Source of the DNA: Paenibacillus dendritiformis
Lineage (GTDB): Bacteria; Bacillota; Bacilli; Paenibacillales; Paenibacillaceae
Length of the DNA stretch: 64,000 nucleotides
Reading direction: 5' to 3'
NCBI RefSeq assembly: GCF_015845845.1
Contig: NZ_LDIG01000131.1
Coordinates: forward strand, 1 to 64,000
The position numbers and the translations under genes were made by a program. Below the pieces are notes generated by a model. That model was not told the origin of the DNA. It ran no database searches and saw only the letters and a program-made list of their open reading frames with translations. Below, piece after piece: positions 17,435 to 24,721 of the stretch. How positions within the stretch are numbered: the first letter of the stretch is position 1; every line of letters starts with the position of its first letter.

Positions 17435-17599
17435 TTAGTAACGGCTGCGTGAAGGCGCGCGGAACATATCCAGCACGCCAAGCACAATATGTGCCAGCCC
17501 GAATCCCAAAATTCCGTAGCCCCATGCGCTCGGAGTCAAGTAATAACCCAACAAGGTCACAATGACACCCAAGCCTGTAACGATCCAACTTACTGCCAT
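17435..17599 (-). CDS. Small two-helix membrane protein of unknown function
   Basis: I do not recognise this 54-residue protein. It starts MAVSWIVTGLGVIVTLLGYY at an ATG (17599) 6 nt after GAGGTG. It contains two hydrophobic helices (about 3-19 and 23-44, joined by a short LTPSAWGYG turn) and ends in a basic tail, FRAPSRSRY, so a positive-inside C-terminus is likely. The site and composition support a real gene although it is short. It lies alone between rodZ and yajQ; no B. subtilis counterpart sits at this place. Confidence 0.7.
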   Translation of the reverse strand: MAVSWIVTGLGVIVTLLGYYLTPSAWGYGILGFGLAHIVLGVLDMFRAPSRSRY

Positions 17600-17749
17600 G
17601 TTCGACACCTCGCTTCCGGAGAGATTAAACGTACGCCGCAACAATTAGTCTCTCCCGATCAGGTGCGATTATGCCATCGATGGTTCAGCCATGGGCGTTA
17701 TCGCGCTTGACTTCCAACAGACTTCGCTTCCAAGCCGGTTACGATGTCT

Positions 17750-18661
17750 TTACTGGCCTCCGGAAGCGCCGCCGCCCTCTGCGGCGAGCTGCTCCGCCTC
17801 TTCATAGGAGACGACCTTGACGATGACATTGGTTGGGCTATTGGCGGAATTACCGTCATCCAACGCCTGGCCAAAGACCGTAATGGACGTATTGTCCGTT
17901 CTTCCGGATCGGAAATACAATCCCGCTTCCGGGATTTCGAAGGTCTGCTTGAAATCGGCGTCAACGGTGTTCTCGAACAATATCTTGCCTTGACCGCTGC
18001 CTTCCCGCACCGAGATCCAGCTCCGGCCCGTAGCGGCAATCTCGGCTTCCACCTTGCCGCCTTCCGGCGAGGCGACGGCATATTCGTATCCGTTCGCCGA
18101 TGTGCGCGCCACGATAGGCTCCTTCTCCGGTTCAACCGGCGGCACCGTCGTCTCCGGCTCCTTGGTTCCGCCGCCGCTGCCCGGGTACGGAGTCTGGGAG
18201 CCGCCTCCCGGCGTTGTCTGCCCCGGAGTGCCGCTTATAATTCCCGAATTGTCAGAAGTCTGATTATCCGGCGTCTTGTTGTTCACCACATAAAAATAAA
18301 CAATCACAATGATCAGGGCCAAAAACGACCACATGAGAATGGTCGTCGCCCAACGCCCGAATTTATCCGAATGAACGGCCCGGCGCTTCTTCCGAATCAT
18401 CGGCTCCACCGTGGTCTCCACTTCCGGAGCGGGAATATCATTGCGATAAAATTGCAGGAGCTCATCCGGATTCAAGCCCACCGTCTCTGCGTACGTCTTG
18501 ATGAAGGCGCGTACGTAGAACGAGCCCGGCAGCACTTTATAATCCCCTTCTTCTATCGCTTCCAGATAACGCTTGCGGATCTTGGTCGCTTCTTGAACGT
18601 CATCCAGCGTGAGGCCCTTCTCAAGCCTGGCCTTTTTTAACAACTGCCCCAATTCCGACAC
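17750..18661 (-). CDS. rodZ: RodZ-like membrane-anchored HTH protein (YmfM)
   Basis: RodZ-type proteins link MreB to the cell envelope, and YmfM occupies this locus in B. subtilis. The 303-residue protein has an N-terminal cro-like HTH (LGQLLKKARLEKGLTLDDVQ, about 4-70), a basic patch RKKRR, one transmembrane helix (about 106-127), a Gly/Pro/Thr-rich linker (140-190) and a C-terminal beta-rich DUF4115 domain (SWISVREGSGQGKILFENTV). The start is GTG at 18661 directly behind AGGAGGTGAAAAT; the longer ATG frame lacks a site. Confidence 0.9.
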   Translation of the reverse strand: MSELGQLLKKARLEKGLTLDDVQEATKIRKRYLEAIEEGDYKVLPGSFYVRAFIKTYAETVGLNPDELLQFYRNDIPAPEVETTVEPMIRKKRRAVHSDKFGRWATTILMWSFLALIIVIVYFYVVNNKTPDNQTSDNSGIISGTPGQTTPGGGSQTPYPGSGGGTKEPETTVPPVEPEKEPIVARTSANGYEYAVASPEGGKVEAEIAATGRSWISVREGSGQGKILFENTVDADFKQTFEIPEAGLYFRSGRTDNTSITVFGQALDDGNSANSPTNVIVKVVSYEEAEQLAAEGGGASGGQ

Positions 18662-18711
18662 ATTTTCACCTCCTGCGCAAAATCTCTCTCCGGTTGGTGC
18701 TTTCATCCTAT

Positions 18712-19476
18712 TTAAAAATCATAATAATTCGCCGTAAAAGATTCATATGTAATCTCTTCGTCCGGGCTGTTCCGGAGTTCAATGATATAATCGAAGAAAT
18801 CATAATCGTAGCGGGTTTCCTTCACGAATATATCCGGGTGCTCGATAACCTTCGTCGACGGCATCCCGAGTATTTCCTGCAGCAAGGCCGCGTGGCGTTC
18901 GTTGGACCGAATGGTGCTCACGATGCCGTCTATAATGAAGATATTGTTGACATTCATCTCGTCCTCGGACATCTGGCTCCGCACCGTCTGGCGCAGAAGC
19001 GTCGAGGAGACGAAGGACCAGCGCTTCATGGAGCAGACGCTTCCCGCAATGATGGACTCTGTCTTGCCTACCCGCGGCATGCCGCGAACGCCAATCACCT
19101 GATGGCCGTCACGCTTGAATATTTCGCCAAGGAAGTCAACGAGCAGGCCAAGTTCGTCCCGGGTAAAGCGGAACGTCTTCCGATCGTCCGAATCGCGTTC
19201 GATGTAGCGGCCGTGGCGCACGGCCAAAATATCGACCAGCCGAGGCTGCCGCAGCGCGGACACCGTGATGTTGTCTACTTTTTTCAACATCTTGCCCATC
19301 ACTTCGATCTTCTCGTCGTCATCAGTCTGAAGGAGCATGCCTCTGGTCTTATCTTCTACCCCGTTAATGGTCAAAATGTTGACCTCCAGCATCCCTAGCA
19401 GCGATGCGATGTCTCCGAGCAATCCCGGGCGGTTCTTATGTATTTTATATTCCATATACCACTGTTTGTACTCCAT
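18712..19476 (-). CDS. ymfK: YmfK-family protein (DUF3388) with N-terminal ACT-like domain
   Basis: The 254-residue protein begins with an ACT-like ligand-binding fold (residues 8-75: KIHKNRPGLLGDIASLLGML, ILTINGVEDKTRGMLLQTD). It continues with a domain containing a P-loop-like GVRGMPRVGKTESIIAGS near residue 130. The family is conserved beside ymfJ and rodZ in Bacillales; its function is unknown. An ATP- or GTP-linked regulatory role is inferred only from the two motifs. It ends 51 bp before the rodZ start and may be co-transcribed. Confidence 0.85.
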   Translation of the reverse strand: MEYKQWYMEYKIHKNRPGLLGDIASLLGMLEVNILTINGVEDKTRGMLLQTDDDEKIEVMGKMLKKVDNITVSALRQPRLVDILAVRHGRYIERDSDDRKTFRFTRDELGLLVDFLGEIFKRDGHQVIGVRGMPRVGKTESIIAGSVCSMKRWSFVSSTLLRQTVRSQMSEDEMNVNNIFIIDGIVSTIRSNERHAALLQEILGMPSTKVIEHPDIFVKETRYDYDFFDYIIELRNSPDEEITYESFTANYYDF

Positions 19477-19562
19477 GACGCACCTCGTCCGCGGTTACAG
19501 TTCCGCCGTTTTCATTCTACAATACTCGGCACGCAAATTCCACCTGGCTTCACCGAACAAAT

Positions 19563-19590
19563 AAGAAAAAGCGGTCACAAATTACCGCTG
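19563..19590 (-). terminator. Intrinsic terminator downstream of ymfJ
   Basis: On the minus strand AGCGGT pairs with ACCGCT around an 8-nt loop and is followed by TTTTCTTATTT. Confidence 0.75.
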
Positions 19591-19713
19591 GGCGGACATA
19601 TCCATTATAGCAGATTGTCAGCTTATATGACATGTATTCCCGATCATATTTTTTTGAGATGAAAAGAAAGAAAGCTCTTTACAGAACTTCCTTCCTTTAT
19701 TCAACAGTGCTTT

Positions 19714-19968
19714 TTAACTATGGCGTTCCGCCAATTTGACCATCAAGCTCGCCAGCACCTTCCGCTCCTGCTCGGTCCCGACTTCCCACAATTCCTTCAA
19801 CGCCCGGTTTTCCTGACTTTGCGGGTCGACCTTTTCCTCCAGGAAAGAACCGATTTCATAGGCCAGGTTAGAGATGGTGTCTTCACTCATTCCCAGTCCT
19901 TTTGCCTGCTTGACGCGCTCGCCGAGAAACTTTTTCCACGTGTCGAAATTTTTCAATACAGATGACAT
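19714..19968 (-). CDS. ymfJ: YmfJ-family small protein (DUF3243)
   Basis: This 84-residue acidic helical protein begins MSSVLKNFDTWKKFLGERVK and contains KGLGMSEDTISNLAYEIGSF, matching the DUF3243/YmfJ family, whose function is unknown. It lies between ymfI and ymfK exactly as in B. subtilis and is followed by a terminator at 19563-19590. A GGAGGCG site lies upstream of the ATG at 19968. Confidence 0.88.
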   Translation of the reverse strand: MSSVLKNFDTWKKFLGERVKQAKGLGMSEDTISNLAYEIGSFLEEKVDPQSQENRALKELWEVGTEQERKVLASLMVKLAERHS

Positions 19969-20069
19969 GAGAACGCCTCCTTGTGGCTAATTAAAATAAT
20001 GCGTCAACAGTCGTAATATGGTCCTCCGGAGCATGAATTATGCATGGAGCTAGCTGGCTTCGTGGCAGT

Positions 20070-20816
20070 TTACGTTTGCCAGCCCCCGTTCGGGCTGATG
20101 ATTTGCCCGGTAATGTAGCCGGATTCCGGCAGAGCCAGAAAATAAACGAGCGAGGCAATTTCACCCGGCGTCCCTAACCGGCCAGCAGGAATATCTTCCT
20201 CCAGAGCGCTCCGTTCCGACGTGTCCAAATGCTTCATCATATCGGTATCCACGGCCCCGGGAGCGACGGCGTTCACGGTGACTCCGGACGGAGCCAGCTC
20301 CTTGGCCAATGATTTCGTGAAGGCATTGACGCCTCCTTTGGCCGTCGAATACATCACTTCGCATGAAGCGCCGGTAATTCCCCAAACCGAGGAAACGTTG
20401 ATGATGCGTCCGTACTTTTGCGAAATCATATGCGGGGCGAAACGCTGGGTGCAGAGGAACATTCCCTTCAGATTGATATTCATGCAATCGTCCCATTCCT
20501 CCTCCGTCACATCGGTGAACAGACCGTAGTAGGCCGTCCCTGCATTGTTCACCAAGATGTCGGGCGTAAAGCCCAGCTCGTCCAGCTTGGATTTCATGCG
20601 GTCGATCTGTTCGGCCGAACGAAGATCGGCGCGAATCGTAACCGCCTCTCCGCCGTAGGCAAGACAGGTTCTCGCGACTTCGTTGGCGGCTTCATGCGAG
20701 TTCAAGTAATGGATGATAACCTTCATTCCGACGGAGGCGAACCTGTGCGCAATCGCGGCGCCGATGCCGCGGCTTGCTCCGGTGATGAGCACCGAGGTGT
20801 CTGCCAATGCTTTCAT
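20070..20816 (-). CDS. ymfI: Short-chain dehydrogenase/reductase (YmfI, FabG-like)
   Basis: This is a 248-residue classical SDR. The nucleotide-binding motif TGASRGIG is at residues 12-19, NNAG near 91, the active-site Ser region INVSSVWG near 139, and YSTAKGG (YxxxK) near 155-161. The C-terminal SGYITGQIISPNGG is FabG-like. The substrate is unknown; it is not in a fatty-acid operon, so 3-oxoacyl-ACP reductase activity should not be assumed. AAAGGAGTG precedes the ATG at 20816. Position after ymfH is as in B. subtilis. Confidence 0.9.
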   Translation of the reverse strand: MKALADTSVLITGASRGIGAAIAHRFASVGMKVIIHYLNSHEAANEVARTCLAYGGEAVTIRADLRSAEQIDRMKSKLDELGFTPDILVNNAGTAYYGLFTDVTEEEWDDCMNINLKGMFLCTQRFAPHMISQKYGRIINVSSVWGITGASCEVMYSTAKGGVNAFTKSLAKELAPSGVTVNAVAPGAVDTDMMKHLDTSERSALEEDIPAGRLGTPGEIASLVYFLALPESGYITGQIISPNGGWQT

Positions 20817-20932
20817 CTGTCATGCACTCCTTTGTTCCCGCCGACCGGCAATCAGAACAGAAGGCGCGCCCGCCAGGCACGCCTTCCTCCTTCACCTTCG
20901 AAGAGCAACGCCTTTCGAAGTGTATTCATGCT

Positions 20933-22216
20933 TCAATCCGGCTTCTCGACGATCGAGATCGCCAGACGGTTCCAATCGAAATGATCCTGCAGCCGTTGGT
21001 GAATCTGTTCCAGTGTCAGCGATTCGTATACGGAAAGTATATCAAATAAATCCGCATCCCGGAACTTAAACTTCGTGAATTCATTCGCAATGGTCTCTGG
21101 CGAATTGAGCATGCGCAAGTAGGCGCCGATTGCTTTGCTGCGGATGCGCTCGAAGGAAGCCGGCTCAACCCCCGTCATCTTCGCATCGTCCACCAGTTCG
21201 CGGACCCGCTCCACGAGACGATCCGGATCCTTCGTCTCGCCTCCCATTATCGAGAAGGCGTAATCCGGGCTGCAGTTGAACTCGCTTCCGAAGGAGTCCG
21301 TCGTCAGCCCTTCCTCGTATAAAATCTGGTTTATGGCCGAGCTGGAGCCGAGGAGCAGATCCATCATGATGCGCGTCGCGATTTCATATTCCAGCAGCGC
21401 GCGACCATTCAAGCCGGGCTTCGGCTCCTTGCATCCGAAGTAGCAGCGCGGCAGCGAAACCGGCAGCTTCGTTACTTTACGGGGCTCGCGCACCGTCTCC
21501 GGCTCGATGTCAAAAATACGTTCGATCCTGCCCTGCGGCTCGAAGGATTTGCGGGCCTGGTTCTCGCGTATTAAGGCCATCATCCGCTCCGGATCGACGC
21601 CGCCGACGATAAAGAGCAGCATATTGGTCGGGTGGTAAAACGTATGGTAGCATGTATAGAGCGTTTCTTTCGTTATGGTGCCGATGGATTCTACCGTGCC
21701 GGCGATATCGATGTGGACGGGATGAACCTGATACATCGCTTCTATGAGCCCGAAGTAGACGCGCCAGGTTGGATTATCGCGGTACATATTGATTTCCTGG
21801 GCGATAATTCCCTTTTCCTTCTCCACATTTTCATCGGTAAAATAAGGACGCTGCACGAAATCGACGAGCGTTTCCACATTTTTCTCTATATCGCTGGTGG
21901 AAGAGAATAAATAGACGGTGCGATCGAATGTCGTGAACGCATTGGCCGAAGCTCCCTGCTCCGCAAAGGTGGCGAAGATGTCGCCTTCGGGCTCTTCGAA
22001 CATTTTATGCTCCAGGAAATGGGCAATTCCGTCAGGAACCTTGACGGCATCCTGTCCTTCTACCCGAAAGTGATTGTCGATCGAGCCGTACTTGGTTGAA
22101 AAGGACGCGTACGTCTTCTGGAAGCCGGGCTTCGGCAGCACATAGACGTCCAGCCCATTGTCCATCCGCTCGTAATAGAGCGTTTCTTGTAGTTGGGAAT
22201 AACGGCGTTGTTCCAT
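20933..22216 (-). CDS. ymfH: M16-family zinc metallopeptidase YmfH
   Basis: This 427-residue pitrilysin-family peptidase has the inverted zinc motif HFLEH (HxxEH) at residues 66-70 in GIAHFLEHKMFEEPEGD. The downstream Glu ligand lies in the VEKEKGIIAQEINMYRDNP region (about 133-151). It starts 3 nt after the ymfF stop, behind GGAGGAGG, so the two are translated as a pair. In this family an active and an inactive subunit commonly form a heterodimer. The substrate is unknown; related pairs process peptides or pheromones. Confidence 0.92.
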   Translation of the reverse strand: MEQRRYSQLQETLYYERMDNGLDVYVLPKPGFQKTYASFSTKYGSIDNHFRVEGQDAVKVPDGIAHFLEHKMFEEPEGDIFATFAEQGASANAFTTFDRTVYLFSSTSDIEKNVETLVDFVQRPYFTDENVEKEKGIIAQEINMYRDNPTWRVYFGLIEAMYQVHPVHIDIAGTVESIGTITKETLYTCYHTFYHPTNMLLFIVGGVDPERMMALIRENQARKSFEPQGRIERIFDIEPETVREPRKVTKLPVSLPRCYFGCKEPKPGLNGRALLEYEIATRIMMDLLLGSSSAINQILYEEGLTTDSFGSEFNCSPDYAFSIMGGETKDPDRLVERVRELVDDAKMTGVEPASFERIRSKAIGAYLRMLNSPETIANEFTKFKFRDADLFDILSVYESLTLEQIHQRLQDHFDWNRLAISIVEKPD

Positions 22217-22219
22217 GCC

Positions 22220-23503
22220 TTATACCTCCTCCCGGTTGCGCAAGAAATAAATCGTGTCGACATGAAACGTCTCGGCGGCGGCTTGGATGGCTGAGACCTC
22301 CATCTGCTCCGTAGCGGCGATCAATTGCGATGTCGTCCGCTCCTTGCCGGACAGCACGCGGTTGAAATCGAACCCGATCATTTCGAAGGCCGAATCCCCG
22401 ATTTCCCGCAGTTGATTGGCGATCATCGCCTTCGTCTGCTGCAGCTCCTTATCGTCGATGCGCCCCACCTTCAATGCTTCGATCTGCTCCAGAATGATCT
22501 GCTTCGCTTTCTCATAGTTCTGGAATTCAATTCCCGACTGGATGGCGCATATCCCTTTATGCCCATCCAGCCGCGACGATGCGTAGTAGGCAAGACTGTT
22601 CTTTTCTCTGACATTAATGAACAGCTTCGAATGCGGGTATCCGCCAAGCACGCCGTTGAACAGCAGGGCGGCAGGGTACGCGTCGTCGGCGTAGGTTATC
22701 GTGGAGCGCAGCCCGAGATTCAGCTTGCCCTGGGTCACTTCCAGCCTCTCAACGACCGTGTTCGGTTCTCCCGTGCGCGGCACCGGAATCGAACGGGCGT
22801 AAGGCGTCTCCCCTACGCGGTTGATGCGGAAGGATTCCTCGACCAGCCGTTCGACCTCCTCAAGGCTCGTATCCCCGATCACGTACACATCGATCGCCGA
22901 ATGCTCCAGCCATTGCCGGTAATGCCGGTAGAGCGAACCGGAATCGATGCCCTCAAGCTCCCGCCGGTTGCCCAGTGCATGGAGACGGTACGGCTCCTCC
23001 TTGCACATTTCTTCGATGCAGCGCTCCGCGGCGTAACGGATTTTGTCATTGACGATCGCTTCAATCCGCTGCGTCAGCGTTTCTTTTTCTTCCTTCACAT
23101 ATTTCGGGCGGAAGACGCCGTCCTGGGTCACCGGCGCTGTGATGCATCCTCCCAGAAATTCAAATGCCTTCTCCAGCAAGGAATCAGCCGATTGCACAAA
23201 AGCGTCGTTGATGACATCCATGCGGAACAGCACAATTTGATAATCTCCGCGCTTATAGATATCGAAGCCGAATCCGGCCCCATACAGTTCATCCAATCTC
23301 TCGCGGAACCGGATCGTCTCCGGGTACGCTTCCGTTCCCCGCCGCAGCACGAATGGCGTCAGCGCGAGCGGCGTAACCGTGTCTTCCTGCAGCGGCGCGC
23401 CCATGTAGACGGCGATCGCATAGGTCTTGAACCGCTTCGTCGGCATGACGTGAATGCGAATCCCATTGACCGTTCCTCGTTCGAACGTCGGTTGCTTCTC
23501 CAT
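22220..23503 (-). CDS. ymfF: M16-family peptidase homologue YmfF, catalytic motif missing
   Basis: This 427-residue protein is similar in architecture to YmfH. The segment that should hold HxxEH reads LALTPFVLRRGTEAYPETI (about residues 46-64), so both zinc His and the catalytic Glu are absent. It is expected to be the non-catalytic partner of YmfH. The C-terminal half keeps the family R/Y region (VREKNSLAYYASSRLDGHKG). The ATG at 23503 lies behind AAAAGGGGT; the frame runs 78 codons further upstream through non-coding sequence. Confidence 0.9.
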   Translation of the reverse strand: MEKQPTFERGTVNGIRIHVMPTKRFKTYAIAVYMGAPLQEDTVTPLALTPFVLRRGTEAYPETIRFRERLDELYGAGFGFDIYKRGDYQIVLFRMDVINDAFVQSADSLLEKAFEFLGGCITAPVTQDGVFRPKYVKEEKETLTQRIEAIVNDKIRYAAERCIEEMCKEEPYRLHALGNRRELEGIDSGSLYRHYRQWLEHSAIDVYVIGDTSLEEVERLVEESFRINRVGETPYARSIPVPRTGEPNTVVERLEVTQGKLNLGLRSTITYADDAYPAALLFNGVLGGYPHSKLFINVREKNSLAYYASSRLDGHKGICAIQSGIEFQNYEKAKQIILEQIEALKVGRIDDKELQQTKAMIANQLREIGDSAFEMIGFDFNRVLSGKERTTSQLIAATEQMEVSAIQAAAETFHVDTIYFLRNREEV

Positions 23504-23634
23504 GTACTTACCCCTTTTCTTCCGTGTACGATGCACGGCTGATGTCATGCATGTTATATTCGCTACGTACCCGAAGTATACCTGTTTTACATGAGCATGT
23601 CCTATCATAATTAGCCGGCGACGGCGGGACAAGC

Positions 23635-23673
23635 AGAAACGCCTTCGTTCCCCCAAGGAAGGAAAGCGTTTCT
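23635..23673 (-). other. Strong hairpin in ymfF leader region, no U-tract
   Basis: AGAAACGC pairs with GCGTTTCT, and an inner CTTCCTT/AACGAAG-like stem extends it. On the minus strand it is followed by GCTTGTCCC, not a terminator tail. It lies between the sleB terminator and ymfF. Confidence 0.55.
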
Positions 23674-23725
23674 GAGCGAATAACCAGCCAAGCAGAGCCA
23701 GGATCCCGTACTGCTTATATTTGAA

Positions 23726-23760
23726 CAAAAGAAGCAAACGGCCAATCAGACCATTGCTTC
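23726..23760 (-). terminator. Intrinsic terminator downstream of sleB
   Basis: On the minus strand GAAGCAA pairs with TTGCTTC and is followed by TTTTGTTC, directly past the sleB stop. Confidence 0.75.
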
Positions 23761-23771
23761 TTCGTCATGGA

Positions 23772-24533
23772 TTACATACAGAAGATATGTTTTCCAATCG
23801 TCTTCACCTGCGGCCGTGTCCAGATCCATTTGGACGTCGCGGTCTCCGGATTGAAGTAGTATAAACACCCTCCGGACGGATCCCAGCCGTTGATCGCATC
23901 CTGAACCGCCTGACGCGCCCGCTCATTCGGCTCAAGCCAGATCTGTCCATCCGCTACGGCGGTGAAGGCTCCCGGTTGGAAAATGACGCCGGATGCGGTA
24001 TTCGGGAAGCTAGGGGACTTGACCCGGTTCAAAATAACCGCGGCAACCGCCACTTGGCCTTCATACGGCTCCCCCCGGGCTTCACCGTAAACCGCATTGG
24101 CCATCAGCTTCAGATCGTTCTCTGACAATCCCAGCGCATTCGAACCGCTAATATTGCTCGGTTTGCCGCCGGCGGGCTTGCCTCCCCCTGCTGCGCCGCT
24201 CGGCGCCGTCTCCGGCTTCCAGTTCTTCGTCGCCTTGACCAGCATGTTTCTCGTTTTTGATCCAACAACGCCGTCCACCGGCATGCCGAATTCCGATTGG
24301 AACCATTTGACGGAGTCCTGAGTCTTGCTGCCGAAGATGCCATCAACCTTGCCGTAATAAAAGCCGAGAAATTTCAGGCGGCCCTGAAGCTCACTTACGT
24401 CTTGCCCCTGGTGACCATACGTTAGCGTCGCGCCGCTGAAGGTGGCCGCGTTTTCCGTCATATGCTTGTATTGGTAAGCGCCGAACAGAACGAATACCAT
24501 ACACATCGTAATCCAAATCATGTGTTTTCTCAT
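23772..24533 (-). CDS. sleB: Spore cortex-lytic enzyme SleB
   Basis: SleB is a lytic transglycosylase deposited in the forespore that degrades cortex muramic-lactam peptidoglycan at germination. Order: a signal anchor (about 5-22, WITMCMVFVLFGAYQY), a peptidoglycan-binding domain (YGHQGQDVSELQGRLKFLGF near 39-58 and DGIFGSKTQDSVKWFQ), a Gly/Pro linker, and the Hydrolase_2 catalytic domain (LMANAVYGEARGEPYEGQVA near 143-162, catalytic Glu in GEARGEP). The 253 residues are typical. A sigma-G promoter lies just upstream. No ypeB follows, unlike the usual sleB-ypeB pair. Confidence 0.93.
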   Translation of the reverse strand: MRKHMIWITMCMVFVLFGAYQYKHMTENAATFSGATLTYGHQGQDVSELQGRLKFLGFYYGKVDGIFGSKTQDSVKWFQSEFGMPVDGVVGSKTRNMLVKATKNWKPETAPSGAAGGGKPAGGKPSNISGSNALGLSENDLKLMANAVYGEARGEPYEGQVAVAAVILNRVKSPSFPNTASGVIFQPGAFTAVADGQIWLEPNERARQAVQDAINGWDPSGGCLYYFNPETATSKWIWTRPQVKTIGKHIFCM

Positions 24534-24581
24534 GGCCTAACGTCTACCTCTCTCTTGTGAATTTGACAGGATTGGCAACTT

Positions 24582-24611
24582 TATTATGAGAAAACCAAGC
24601 ATTTTCTATTC
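24582..24611 (-). promoter_or_regulatory. Sigma-G-type promoter of sleB
   Basis: On the minus strand GAATA (24611-24607) and CATAATA (24588-24582) are separated by 18 bp, a full match to the sigma-G consensus GMATR-N18-CATHMTA. Forespore expression agrees with SleB function. Confidence 0.8.
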
Positions 24612-24664
24612 ACCTTGCCGCTTCGGCGCTCCCGCGGGGACATGGTTGACGACCTTTTCCGGCT

Positions 24665-24690
24665 GCAAAAAAAAGACGCCGCAGCGTCTT
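24665..24690 (-). terminator. Intrinsic terminator downstream of spoIIIE
   Basis: On the minus strand AAGACGC / GCGTCTT with a TGCG loop is followed by eight T residues. Confidence 0.92.
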
Positions 24691-24721
24691 GTAAGGAATA
24701 AAAATCTTGTTGCCATCCGCC

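Noticed and set aside
17340-17588. 82-codon minus-strand ORF overlapping the small membrane protein gene
   Set aside because: The 17435-17599 frame has the better ribosome binding site and clear membrane helices; both cannot easily be coding.
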